Positions 15,288 to 23,065 are shown, counted from the stretch's first letter. The stretch: 49,484 nucleotides of DNA from Micromonospora chalcea (GCF_002926165.1 NZ_MAGP01000129.1:1-49484); one strand, 5' to 3'. Notes: generated from the letters alone by a model not told the origin. Made by a program: numbers and translations.

Positions 15288-16097
15288 GTGCCCGTCCACG
15301 AGATCACCGACCCCGACGACGACCGGATCGCCGACTACCGCGCGCTCACCGACGTGGAGCTGCGTACCCGTTGGGAACCGCCGCACGGGCTGTTCATCGC
15401 CGAGGGGGAGCTGGTGCTGCGGCGGGCGCTGCGGGCCGGCTACCCGGCCCGGTCGTACCTGGTCGACGCCAAGCGTGTGGACCAGCTCGCCGATCTGGAC
15501 ACCGGTGACGCGCCGGTGTACGCGGCCACGCCGGACGTCCTCCAGCGCGCCACCGGCTTCCACGTGCACCGGGGCGTGCTCGCGTCGTTCCACCGCAAGC
15601 CGCTGCGCTCGGCCGACGAGGTGCTGGCCGCCGCCCGGCGGGTGGTGATCCTGGAGGACGTCAACAACCACACGAACCTGGGCGCGATCTTCCGGGGCGC
15701 CGCAGCGCTCGGTGTCGACGCGGTGCTGCTGTCGCCGACCTGCGCCGATCCGCTCTACCGGCGCAGCGTACGGGTCAGCATGGGCGAGGTGTTCGCGGTG
15801 CCGTACGCGAAGCTCGAGCGCTGGCCCGGCGGGCTGGACCAGGTCCGCGCGGCCGGGTTCACCGTGCTCGCGATGACGCCCGCGCCTGATGCCGTACCGA
15901 TGCAGCGGCTGACCCCGGCGCAGCGCGAGCGGGCGGCGTTGCTGCTCGGGGCGGAGGGGCCGGGACTGACCGCGGCGGCGCAGGCCGCCAGCGACGTGCG
16001 GGTGGTGATCCCGATGCGGCGCGGCGTGGACTCGCTGAACGTGGCCGCCGCGGCGGCGGTGGCGTTCTGGGAGCTGGGGCGGGACGACCCGCTCTGA
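15288..16097 (+). CDS. TrmH/SpoU-family RNA 2'-O-ribose methyltransferase
   Basis: This 269-residue protein contains the three SPOUT motifs that form the knotted SAM site: NNHTNLGAIFRGAAALG (motif 1 with the catalytic Arg), LLLGAEGPGL (motif 2) and DSLNVAAAAAVAFWEL (motif 3). The N-terminal ~110 residues are the substrate-binding SpoU_sub_bind-like region (HGLFIAEGELVLRRALRAGY). It methylates a ribose in tRNA or rRNA; the target base is not predictable. The GTG start has no ribosome site but CAGAAT lies 6 nt upstream, consistent with leaderless expression. Confidence 0.9.
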   Translation: MPVHEITDPDDDRIADYRALTDVELRTRWEPPHGLFIAEGELVLRRALRAGYPARSYLVDAKRVDQLADLDTGDAPVYAATPDVLQRATGFHVHRGVLASFHRKPLRSADEVLAAARRVVILEDVNNHTNLGAIFRGAAALGVDAVLLSPTCADPLYRRSVRVSMGEVFAVPYAKLERWPGGLDQVRAAGFTVLAMTPAPDAVPMQRLTPAQRERAALLLGAEGPGLTAAAQAASDVRVVIPMRRGVDSLNVAAAAAVAFWELGRDDPL

Positions 16098-16105
16098 CGA
16101 CCGGC

Positions 16106-16134
16106 TTGCATGACCATGCGACAGCGTGCATAAT
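16106..16134 (+). promoter_or_regulatory. argG promoter: TTGCAT-N17-CATAAT, with ARG-box-like TGCAT repeats
   Basis: A -35 TTGCAT (16106-16111) and a -10 CATAAT (16129-16134) are separated by 17 bp, a near-ideal sigma-70-type promoter. The -10 ends 7 nt before the GTG start at 16142, so the mRNA is predicted leaderless. TGCAT at 16107-16111, ATGC at 16116-16119 and TGCAT at 16127-16131 resemble half-sites of the arginine repressor (TGCAT-rich ARG boxes) and overlap both promoter elements. ArgR control is inferred. Confidence 0.65.
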
Positions 16135-16141
16135 CTTCCTT

Positions 16142-17593
16142 GTGTCCAAGGTTCTCACCTCCCTGCCCATCGGCGAACGTGTCGGCATCGCCTTCTCCGG
16201 CGGCCTCGACACCTCGGTCGCGGTCGCGTGGATGCGCGACAAGGGCGCCATCCCGTGCGCCTACACCGCCGACATCGGCCAGTACGACGAGCCCGACATC
16301 GCCTCGGTGCCCGGCCGCGCCCACACCTACGGCGCCGAGGTCGCCCGCCTCGTCGACTGCCGCGCCGCCCTGGTCGAGGAAGGGCTGGCGGCGCTGACCT
16401 GCGGCGCCTTCCACATCCGCTCCGGCGGGCGGGCCTACTTCAACACCACGCCGCTGGGCCGGGCCGTGACCGGCACGCTGCTGGTGCGCGCGATGATCGC
16501 CGACGACGTGCAGATCTGGGGCGACGGCTCGACGTTCAAGGGCAACGACATCGAGCGGTTCTACCGGTACGGCCTGCTGGCCAACCCGCAGCTGCGGATC
16601 TACAAGCCGTGGCTGGACACCGACTTCGTCACCGAGCTGGGCGGCCGCACCGAGATGTCGGAGTGGCTGCTGGAGCGCGGCCTGCCCTACCGGGACAGCA
16701 CCGAGAAGGCGTACTCCACCGACGCCAACATCTGGGGCGCCACCCACGAGGCCAAGACGCTCGAACACCTGGACACCGGCATCGAGACGGTCGAGCCGAT
16801 CATGGGCGTGAAGTTCTGGGACCCGTCCGTGGAGATCCCCACCGAGGACGTCACCATCGGCTTCGACCAGGGCCGCCCGGTGACGATCAACGGCAAGGAG
16901 TTCGGCAGCGCCGTCGACCTGGTGCTGGAGGCCAACGCCATCGGCGGCCGGCACGGCCTGGGCATGTCCGACCAGATCGAGAACCGGATCATCGAGGCCA
17001 AGAGCCGGGGCATCTACGAGGCCCCCGGCATGGCGCTGCTGCACGCCGCCTACGAGCGGCTCGTCAACGCCATCCACAACGAGGACACGCTCGCCAACTA
17101 CCACAACGAGGGCCGCCGCCTCGGCCGCCTCATGTACGAGGGCCGCTGGCTGGACCCGCAGGCGCTGATGCTGCGCGAGTCGCTGCAGCGCTGGGTCGGC
17201 ACGGCGGTCACCGGCGAGGTCACGCTGCGGCTGCGCCGGGGCGAGGACTACTCGATCCTCGACACCACCGGCCCGGCGTTCAGCTACCACCCGGACAAGC
17301 TGTCGATGGAGCGCACCCAGGACTCGGCGTTCGGCCCGGCCGACCGGATCGGCCAGCTCACCATGCGCAACCTCGACATCGCCGACTCGCGCGCCAAGCT
17401 GGAGCAGTACGCCTCCGTCGGCATGGTCGGCGGCGGCAACCCGCAGCGGGTCGTGGGCGCCGCCCAGGCCGCTTCGACCGGGCTGATCGGCGCCATGCCG
17501 CAGGGCGGCGCCGAGGCCATCGCTTCCCGGGGCGTGCCCACCGCCGAGGACGAGGCGCTCGACCGGGCCGCCATGGAGTTCGGCGTCGACTGA
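16142..17593 (+). CDS. argG: Argininosuccinate synthase
   Basis: This 483-residue enzyme makes argininosuccinate from citrulline, aspartate and ATP in arginine biosynthesis. The PP-loop ATP motif AFSGGLDTSVA is near residue 17. Other family signatures include STFKGNDIERF, the GGRTEMSEWL stretch and EKAYSTDANIWG. The length and the sequence pattern match the longer E. coli-like subfamily rather than the ~400-residue type usual in many actinobacteria. An upstream in-frame ATG at 16106 would lie inside the promoter, so the GTG at 16142 (VSKVLTSLPIGER) is preferred. No other arginine genes are adjacent. A 12-bp stem terminator follows. Confidence 0.95.
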   Translation: MSKVLTSLPIGERVGIAFSGGLDTSVAVAWMRDKGAIPCAYTADIGQYDEPDIASVPGRAHTYGAEVARLVDCRAALVEEGLAALTCGAFHIRSGGRAYFNTTPLGRAVTGTLLVRAMIADDVQIWGDGSTFKGNDIERFYRYGLLANPQLRIYKPWLDTDFVTELGGRTEMSEWLLERGLPYRDSTEKAYSTDANIWGATHEAKTLEHLDTGIETVEPIMGVKFWDPSVEIPTEDVTIGFDQGRPVTINGKEFGSAVDLVLEANAIGGRHGLGMSDQIENRIIEAKSRGIYEAPGMALLHAAYERLVNAIHNEDTLANYHNEGRRLGRLMYEGRWLDPQALMLRESLQRWVGTAVTGEVTLRLRRGEDYSILDTTGPAFSYHPDKLSMERTQDSAFGPADRIGQLTMRNLDIADSRAKLEQYASVGMVGGGNPQRVVGAAQAASTGLIGAMPQGGAEAIASRGVPTAEDEALDRAAMEFGVD

Positions 17594-17602
17594 TCCCGCA
17601 GC

Positions 17603-17636
17603 CCGGCCGGCTCGTCCTCCCCGGCGAGCCGGCCGG
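17603..17636 (+). terminator. Hairpin terminator after argG
   Basis: CCGGCCGGCTCG (17603-17614) pairs perfectly with CGAGCCGGCCGG (17625-17636) across a 10-nt loop, beginning 9 nt after the argG stop. No T-tract follows, as is common in high-GC actinobacteria. Confidence 0.65.
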
Positions 17637-17680
17637 TGCGGCCCTCGGCAACGACGGTGACGCAGGGTAGCGTGTCGCCC

Positions 17681-19345
17681 GTGTTCCCTACCGTGCGTGA
17701 GGTCCTGGACCTGGTGCCGATGCGCCACGGTGCGCCACGCCTGGTCGCCGGGAACGCCGGGCTGGACCGGCCGGTGCGGTGGGTGCACATCGCCGAGGTG
17801 CCCGACATCGCCACCCTGCTCGGCGGCGGGGAACTGGTCCTGACCACCGGGATCGGGCTGCCGGCCGACGACGCCGGGCTGCGCGAGTTCATCGGCACCC
17901 TGGCCGACGTCGGCGCCTCCGGACTGGTGGTCGAGCTGGGCCGCCGGTACCTCACCGGAGTGCCCCGGGTGATGGCCGCCGCCGCCGAACGCCGCGGCCT
18001 GCCCCTGGTCGAGCTGCGCCGGGGCACCCCGTTCGTCCGGATCACCGAGGCGGTGCACGGGCTGATCGTGGACGCCCAGCTCACCGAGCTGCGCGCCACC
18101 GAGGAGATCCACCAGCGGTTCACCGACCTGTCGGTGGAGGGCGCCGAACCGGCCGAGGTGCTGCGGCAGGCCGCCGAACTGGCCGGCTGCCCGATGGTGC
18201 TGGAGAACCTGTCCCGGCAGGTGCTCGCGTACGACCCGGCGGGGGAGAACGCGGAACTGCTGCTGGACGGCTGGGAACAGCACTCCCGGCAGATCCGCCC
18301 GGCCGGGCGCACCGCGTACGACCCGGGCAGCGGCTGGCTCGTCACCACAGTCGGGGCGCGCGGGCAGGACTGGGGACGGCTGCTGCTGCGCTGGCCGGTC
18401 GCCGAGTCCACCCCGCCGACCCGGCTGACCATCCTGATCGAGCGGGCCGCCTCCACGCTGGCCCTGGGGCGGCTGATCCGGCGCGACGCCGAGGGCCTGG
18501 AACGGCAGATCCACCGTACGCTGCTGACCGCGCTCATCGACCACTCCCGCCCGGTGGACGAGGTGGCGCTGCGCGCCAAGGCGCTGGGCGTCGTCCTGGA
18601 CCGACGGCACCTGGTCGGCGTGGTGGTCCGGCACCGTGGCGACGAGCCGGCCGCCGGCCCGGGCGCCGACGCCGACCCCGAGGCCGGTCCGGCCCGCCTG
18701 CGTGACCTCGCCGAGGCGGTCGGCCAGGCCGTGCGGGACGCCAAACTCACCGCCCTGACCAGCGCCGTCGACGACCATGCGGTGGGGGCGCTGCTGGCCC
18801 TGCCCGACGCGGCCGACGAGGAGAAGGCACTCGCCGCGTTCGCCACGGCGTTGCGCCGGGTACGCCTCGACGCCGCCCCGTCCCGCCCTCCGGCCACCCG
18901 TACCGTGGTGGCGGCCGGTTCGGGCGTGGGCAGTCTGCGCGAGGCGCGCCGCTCACTCGTCGAGGCGCGTCAGATCGCCGAGGCGGCGCGGCGGGACCCC
19001 CGAGACCTGCCCTGCTACCGGCTGCCGCACGTCGGGTTGGCCGGTCTGCTGCACCTGCTGCGCGACGAGCCCCGGCTGCAGACGTTCGTCGAGCGCGAAC
19101 TCGGGGCACTGCTCGCGTACGACGCCCAGCACCCGCGTGAGCAGTTGCTCGGCACGCTGCGCGCGTACCTGGAGCAGGGGCGGAACAAGTCGGCGGGCGC
19201 GGCCGCGGCGCACCTGTCCCGGCCGGCGTTCTACGAGCGGTTGGCCCGGATCGGCCGCATCCTCGACGCCGACCTGGACTCGGTCGACAGGTGCCTGTCC
19301 CTGCACGTGGCCCTGCTGGCCCTCGACGCCATCCGAACCCCCTGA
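17681..19345 (+). CDS. PucR-family transcriptional regulator
   Basis: This 554-residue protein has an N-terminal PucR domain (residues ~1-125: REVLDLVPMRHGAPRLVAGN, VRWVHIAEVPDIATLLGGGE). A GGDEF-like/CdaR central region follows. The C-terminal HTH_30 domain (LGTLRAYLEQGRNKSAGAAA, LSRPAFYERLARI) is typical of PucR regulators. Such proteins control purine or amino-acid catabolism in other bacteria. The GTG at 17681 lies 7 nt after TAGCGT (17668-17673), a likely leaderless start; a GTG three codons upstream (17672) is the alternative. No catabolic operon sits next to it, so its target is unknown. Confidence 0.88.
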   Translation: MFPTVREVLDLVPMRHGAPRLVAGNAGLDRPVRWVHIAEVPDIATLLGGGELVLTTGIGLPADDAGLREFIGTLADVGASGLVVELGRRYLTGVPRVMAAAAERRGLPLVELRRGTPFVRITEAVHGLIVDAQLTELRATEEIHQRFTDLSVEGAEPAEVLRQAAELAGCPMVLENLSRQVLAYDPAGENAELLLDGWEQHSRQIRPAGRTAYDPGSGWLVTTVGARGQDWGRLLLRWPVAESTPPTRLTILIERAASTLALGRLIRRDAEGLERQIHRTLLTALIDHSRPVDEVALRAKALGVVLDRRHLVGVVVRHRGDEPAAGPGADADPEAGPARLRDLAEAVGQAVRDAKLTALTSAVDDHAVGALLALPDAADEEKALAAFATALRRVRLDAAPSRPPATRTVVAAGSGVGSLREARRSLVEARQIAEAARRDPRDLPCYRLPHVGLAGLLHLLRDEPRLQTFVERELGALLAYDAQHPREQLLGTLRAYLEQGRNKSAGAAAAHLSRPAFYERLARIGRILDADLDSVDRCLSLHVALLALDAIRTP

Positions 19346-19383
19346 CCCACCCCGGGCCGTCACGCCGGTCCCGCCGACCCCGC

Positions 19384-19454
19384 CGATCTTGGACTTGTGG
19401 CGCCCAGGATGCCCAGAACCGCGGCTTATGCGCGCCGCCACAACTCCAAGATCG
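19384..19454. repeat. Imperfect palindromic repeat, ATCTTGGA type
   Basis: CGATCTTGGACTTGTGGC (19384-19401) pairs with GCCACAACTCCAAGATCG (19437-19454) with one mismatch, around a 35-bp spacer. From recall, similar ATCTTGGAGTTGTGGC palindromes recur between genes in Micromonospora-type genomes, so this is probably a dispersed extragenic element rather than a specific operator. Confidence 0.6.
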
Positions 19455-19469
19455 ATGGGGCCGAGGCGG

Positions 19470-19526
19470 TGATCATGAGGTTAGGCCGGTGTTTTGCCCG
19501 GATTCGCCCCGCCAACTTCATGATCA
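19470..19526. repeat. Second palindromic repeat, TGATCATGA type
   Basis: TGATCATGAGGTTAGGC (19470-19486) pairs with GCCAACTTCATGATCA (19511-19526), imperfectly, across a 24-bp spacer. It is unrelated in sequence to the preceding palindrome and lies 24 bp from the IS110 boundary. It looks like another dispersed extragenic palindrome; no function is seen. Confidence 0.55.
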
Positions 19527-19568
19527 GCGCGGCGGGGCGGGCGCGGGGGGGTGTCCCTATGGGTTTCG

Positions 19569-20774
19569 TCAAGCGGGGACGGGTGCCTGATCTCTCGGCC
19601 GTGGTTGGTAGGGGATCTTGTCGCGGAGCATGGCGTATAGGACGTCGCAGCGGCGTCGGGCGAGGCAGATGAGGGCGGCGTTGTGACGCTTGCCTTCGGC
19701 GCGTTTGCGCTCGTAGTAGGCGCGGCTGACGGGGTCCGCGAGGGCGGCGAACGCGGCGAGGAAGAAGGCGCGTTTGAGGTTCTTGTTGCCGCCTCGGGGT
19801 GGGTGTTCGCCGCGGATACTGCTGCCGGATCGTCGGGTGACGGGGGCCAGGCCTGCGTAGGCGGCGAGGTGGCCGGGGGTGGCGAAGCTGCTGCCGTCGC
19901 CGACTTCGAGCAGGATCCGGGCTGCGGTCCTGACGCCGATGCCGGGCATCGAGGTCAGGACCCCGGCAAGAGGGTGCGCATCAAGCATCCTCTCGACCTG
20001 AGTGGCGACCTGGTCGCGTTGTCTCAGGACGTCGCGGAGGCTGTCGGCGAGGCGGGGCAGGATCGTTTCCGCCGCTGTCGTGCCGGGGACGGTGACGGTC
20101 TGCTCGTCGAGGGCGGTCATGATCTGCTCGACGAGGCGTTGCCCCATGCGGGGTGCGTGGACGGCGGCGATGGACAGGAGTTTGCGGCGGCCGGCCTTGC
20201 GCAGACCGACGGGTCCGCCGCAGCGCGACAGCAACTCCAGGACGGCCTTGTGGTGCAGTTTCGGGCCGAGGACCCGTTCCAGGGCGGGGTGGATCTGGGT
20301 GAGCAGTCCTCGGATGCGGTTGGACACGCGGGTGGCTTCGCCGGCGAGGTCGTCGTCGAAACCGACCAGGACTTCCAGCTCGGCCAGGGTCTCGTCGCCG
20401 GTGTCGACCCGCCGCAGCGTGTGCGGCAGGGTGCGGGCGGCATCAGCGATGACGTAAGCGTCGCGGGCGTCGGTCTTCGCCGAGCCTGGGTGCAGATCAG
20501 CGATGCGGCGCATCGCCAGGCCGGGTAGGTAGGCCACCTGATGCCCGCACGCCCGAGCCACCGCGACCGGCAGGGCGCCGATCGACGCCGGCTGGTCGAC
20601 CACCACCAACAGCCGACCATGACGGGCGAGTTTGTCGAACAGCTGCCGCAGCCGGGCCTCGGTGTTCGGCAGCGCCGCGTCATGCAGCCGCTTGCCGTCC
20701 GGAGCCAGCCCGACTGCGTGGTGGTCACCCTTACCGACGTCCAAGCCGAGGTAGACGCCGTATTCGTCGTTCAC
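19569..20774 (-). CDS. IS110-family transposase (DEDD recombinase)
   Basis: This 401-residue protein has an N-terminal RuvC-like DEDD domain: GLDVGK with catalytic Asp12, then LLVVVDQPASIG (Asp where Glu is usual) and KTDARDAYVIADAAR. A coiled central region follows. The C-terminal Transposase_20 domain begins with LTSMPGIGVRTAARILLEVG and includes FATPGHLAAYAGLAPVTRRSG, with a Ser in the GSSIRGE stretch as in the serine-assisted active site of the family. The GTG at 20774 is preferred because GGAGGCGG precedes it; another GTG lies five codons upstream. All motifs are intact, so the element may be active. Confidence 0.92.
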   Translation of the reverse strand: MNDEYGVYLGLDVGKGDHHAVGLAPDGKRLHDAALPNTEARLRQLFDKLARHGRLLVVVDQPASIGALPVAVARACGHQVAYLPGLAMRRIADLHPGSAKTDARDAYVIADAARTLPHTLRRVDTGDETLAELEVLVGFDDDLAGEATRVSNRIRGLLTQIHPALERVLGPKLHHKAVLELLSRCGGPVGLRKAGRRKLLSIAAVHAPRMGQRLVEQIMTALDEQTVTVPGTTAAETILPRLADSLRDVLRQRDQVATQVERMLDAHPLAGVLTSMPGIGVRTAARILLEVGDGSSFATPGHLAAYAGLAPVTRRSGSSIRGEHPPRGGNKNLKRAFFLAAFAALADPVSRAYYERKRAEGKRHNAALICLARRRCDVLYAMLRDKIPYQPRPRDQAPVPA

Positions 20775-20875
20775 CAGACCCGCCTCCACGCATCGTCCGT
20801 GGCCTCGGCCGCTGGTCCAGGCGTCGGACTGCCGGCAGCCACGTTACGAAGAGACCTACCCCAACACGGGTGGCC
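20775..20875 (-). ncRNA. Candidate bridge-RNA region of the IS110 element
   Basis: IS110-group elements encode a guide-like bridge RNA in the noncoding DNA between the left core and the transposase start. This ~100-nt segment is the only such space here. On the minus strand it can form small stems such as CTGCCGGCAG and GGCCGAGGCC. It is shorter than described bridge RNAs, so the RNA may extend into the coding region or beyond the core. No guide loops could be assigned by eye. Confidence 0.25.
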
Positions 20876-20885
20876 GTGTCCCTAT

Positions 20886-21105
20886 CAGCGGTCCGCCGAC
20901 GCCACCCGACCCGGCGACAACACCCCCCGGATCATCCGTACGACAGGGGCAGGAAGTCATACCGGGCCGGGCGACCGAGGGTCCCCGGCTGGGGACGATC
21001 AAAAAGGTAACGGGTGAGCGGAACGCCGCCAGCCTATAGATAGGTATCCATCGATATCAAGCGTGGTGGTGAACTGACCGGGCTCGATCATCCGTACCCC
21101 TTGTC
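20886..21105. other. Intergenic region with 12-bp direct repeat and AT-rich operator-like stretch
   Basis: No gene is visible. GATCATCCGTAC occurs at 20930-20941 and again at 21086-21097, just before the next start. A GTCCCC/GGGGAC hairpin lies at 20981-20996. The stretch 21034-21059 is unusually AT-rich for this genome and carries GATA/TATC half-sites in both orientations (GATAGGTATC, TATCCATCGATA, GATATC), suggesting a regulator site and promoter for the globin-like gene. Confidence 0.4.
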
Positions 21106-21492
21106 GTGCGGACCACGGAGCTGGTGACCTGTCCCCGCGAGCCGCGCGACCGGCTCGGCCCGGTCGCCGTACGCGAGGCGGTGCACCGCTGGCTGCGGCT
21201 GATCGCGGCGGACGCGGAACTGGCCCCGTACCTGATCGGGGTCGACCGCCGCCGGCTCGCGGCGCTGCTCACCGACCGGCTGGACGCGGCGCTCGGCGGT
21301 GTGTGGCGCAGCCCCGGCGGCACCGGGTCGGACGGCGGGCCGGTCCTCGGCGGCGCGCGGCGACCGCCGTTGAGCGAGGAGCAGCGCTGGCGCGTCCTGG
21401 ACTACCTGGCCGCCGCGCTCTGGACGCTCGACCTGCCGCCGACCGCGCTCGTGGACGCCCAGCGGGCGGTCGCCGGACTGCTGCGCGCCTGA
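21106..21492 (+). CDS. Truncated-hemoglobin-like protein lacking the proximal His
   Basis: This 128-residue protein resembles group II truncated hemoglobins in its first half. The segment VHRWLRLIAADAELAPYLIG then VDRRRLAALLTDRLDAALGG matches the helix B-E pattern Dp-lapyF-gvD...l...l...alGG. The C-terminal helices (EEQRWRVLDYLAAALWTLDL) match helices G-H. The region that should contain the proximal His (the AH.xL.I motif) reads LGGARRPPLSEE and has no His. If this is a globin homologue, heme binding in the usual way is unlikely. The assignment rests on pattern reading and could be wrong. The GTG start has no clear ribosome site. Confidence 0.45.
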   Translation: MRTTELVTCPREPRDRLGPVAVREAVHRWLRLIAADAELAPYLIGVDRRRLAALLTDRLDAALGGVWRSPGGTGSDGGPVLGGARRPPLSEEQRWRVLDYLAAALWTLDLPPTALVDAQRAVAGLLRA

Positions 21493-21630
21493 TCGCCCAC
21501 CAGCACAGGAATGGTCGTTCACGCCGCCGGGAATCCCCGGTTTTCCTGTCAACCTCCCGTCACGCGGGGTGTTTTTCTGATCGCTTCCGGTCGATAACGT
21601 CGGGCCACTGCCGTCGACGAAGGGCCGACG

Positions 21631-22344
21631 ATGAACGACAACGGACACCCGCTCGACCGCCGGCGACTGCTCGCCGGCGCGGCGGCAGCCTCGGCGGTCA
21701 CAGTGACCGGCCTGGCCGTCGCCTCCACCGGAGCCGCCGCCGCGGCGGCTCCCGCCCGTCCCGCGACACCGCTGATCGCCCGGGACCGCATCGCCACCGC
21801 CGCGTTGCGCGCGCCCGACGGCTCCGCGCCCGCGGTCGGCGTCCAGACCGACTTCCACGCCCGGCTCGCCGCCTGGCTCGCCTTCTGGTCGGCGAACTCG
21901 CCGCCGGCCTGGAGTACGCCGGTGCACGTGGTCGCCCGGGTCGAGCCGGCCGGCGACGCGCTGGTGCTGCACGCGATCCGGCACCGCCGCGACGACGAGC
22001 TGCACGCCGGGTTCGCCGCCGGCCGGCGCGACGCCACCCACCTGGCCACGCTGGCCAGCCTGCACCACCACTTCCCGGACGTGCGGGTCCGGCCGGACGG
22101 CACGATCCGGGTCGCCGACGGACCGGCCGGGTTCACCGGCGCGCCGGAGCAGGTCGCCTTCGCGGTCGCGGCCTGCCGCGAACTGTGGGGCGACGCCGCG
22201 GCCACCCCCGGCCGCTGGGCGGAACACGCTGCCCGGGTGCTCGCCCGCGCCGGGCAACGCACCGACGCCGCCTCGCACGCCGGCTGGGCGGCCTTCACCC
22301 GAACCAGCCTGCGTCGCGGGCTGGGCACCGAATCGTACGAGTGA
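21631..22344 (+). CDS. Tat-exported protein of unknown function
   Basis: This 237-residue protein begins with a twin-arginine signal: DRRRLLAGAAAASAVTVTGL followed by an Ala-rich cleavage region, so export in folded form is expected. The mature part (~190 residues) is rich in His, Ala and Arg. It contains HAIRHRRDDELHAGFAAG, then TLASLHHHFPDVRVRPDGTI, but matches no family I recognise. The clustered His residues could bind metal or a cofactor, which would fit Tat export. Two small genes follow at once (gap 13 nt, then a 4-nt overlap), forming an operon. The ATG lies about 30 bp downstream of TAACGT (21595-21600), a possible -10 box. Confidence 0.65.
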   Translation: MNDNGHPLDRRRLLAGAAAASAVTVTGLAVASTGAAAAAAPARPATPLIARDRIATAALRAPDGSAPAVGVQTDFHARLAAWLAFWSANSPPAWSTPVHVVARVEPAGDALVLHAIRHRRDDELHAGFAAGRRDATHLATLASLHHHFPDVRVRPDGTIRVADGPAGFTGAPEQVAFAVAACRELWGDAAATPGRWAEHAARVLARAGQRTDAASHAGWAAFTRTSLRRGLGTESYE

Positions 22345-22357
22345 CCGGAGGAAGCAC

Positions 22358-22618
22358 ATGGCCCGCAACGAGTTCCGCTTCGTGGTCGACGGTGTCGACC
22401 TGAGCGCCGAGCAGCAGACGCTGATCGCCGCGGAGATCCAGAAGGCCGGCCTGGCCGCCCTGCGTACCGCCGACGCGAAACTGACCAACCCGCTGACCGT
22501 CGGCCACGGCAACATCAAGCTGCGCCCCGAGTGGTACGGGCTCTGGGTCATCGACGGCCCGTTCGCCCAGGACCTCGGGCAGAAGATCAACGACATCGGG
22601 TTCTGGATCCAGCGGTGA
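22358..22618 (+). CDS. Small 86-residue protein of unknown function
   Basis: GGAGGAAGCAC immediately precedes the ATG. The protein begins MARNEFRFVVDGVDLSAEQ and contains IAAEIQKAGLAALRTAD, then a Gly/Trp-rich C-terminus (WYGLWVIDGPF, INDIGFWIQR). It has no signal peptide, no Cys and no membrane segment. It lies between a Tat-exported protein and a Cys-rich protein and overlaps the latter by 4 nt (GTGA), which implies translational coupling. The compact size and position would suit a binding partner or a substrate peptide of its neighbours, but no family is recognised. Confidence 0.65.
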   Translation: MARNEFRFVVDGVDLSAEQQTLIAAEIQKAGLAALRTADAKLTNPLTVGHGNIKLRPEWYGLWVIDGPFAQDLGQKINDIGFWIQR

Positions 22619-23022
22619 CCGACGCCGCCCGGCCGGCCGGCGCGCCGGAGCGGATGTGCCCGAGCACCCCGGCGTCGAACGCCACGGTGTTCCTGGGCAT
22701 GATCACTCCGGCGGGCCGGGTGGCCTACGTGACCCCGGCCGTACCGGCCGAGGTGGCGCTCGCCGGGCTCGGCGACTCCGACGAGCCGGTCGAGGCACGG
22801 GTCCGGCTCGCCGGTCCGTGCGTCACCTCGTCCTGCGGCTTCTGGACCGGCTCGCACTGCGGGCTGGGCGCGCGGATGGCCGCCTCGTACGCCGAGACCG
22901 CCCCGCCCGCCGAGGAGGCGCTGCCGAAGTGCGCCATCCGGCGTACCTGCAGGTGGTTCGCCGAGCAGGGGCCGTCGGCGTGCCCGGCGTGCGCGCACGT
23001 GGTGACCGACGCGCGGACCTGA
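22615..23022 (+). CDS. Cysteine-rich protein of unknown function
   Basis: This 135-residue protein starts at a GTG overlapping the previous stop. It contains eight Cys: one near the N-terminus (RMCPST), a group CVTSSCGFWTGSHC, then KCAIRRTCRWF and ACPAC near the C-terminus. The spacing suggests an iron-sulfur cluster or zinc site. No signal peptide is seen. With the two preceding genes it forms an operon of unknown role; a redox or metal-handling function linked to the Tat-exported protein is a guess from the Cys pattern. Confidence 0.65.
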   Translation: MTDAARPAGAPERMCPSTPASNATVFLGMITPAGRVAYVTPAVPAEVALAGLGDSDEPVEARVRLAGPCVTSSCGFWTGSHCGLGARMAASYAETAPPAEEALPKCAIRRTCRWFAEQGPSACPACAHVVTDART

Positions 23023-23065
23023 TCGCTGTCGTCTTGTCGGACCCCTCGACTAGCGTCGGGAGGTC

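Larger units (their letters stand above)
19551..20885 (-). mobile_element. IS110-family insertion sequence
   Basis: The element is bounded by a 10-bp direct repeat GTGTCCCTAT at 19551-19560 and 20876-20885, enclosing one transposase gene on the minus strand. There are no terminal inverted repeats, as expected for IS110 elements, which recombine at a short core rather than duplicating a target. Total length is about 1.33 kb. Only ~8 bp lie between the transposase stop and the right core and ~100 bp between its start and the left core, so space for the bridge RNA known in this family is small. It sits just beside the two dispersed palindromes. Confidence 0.75.

Noticed and set aside
19384..19526. 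CRISPR-like repeats
   Set aside because: The repeats are two unrelated inverted pairs, not direct repeats with regular spacers.
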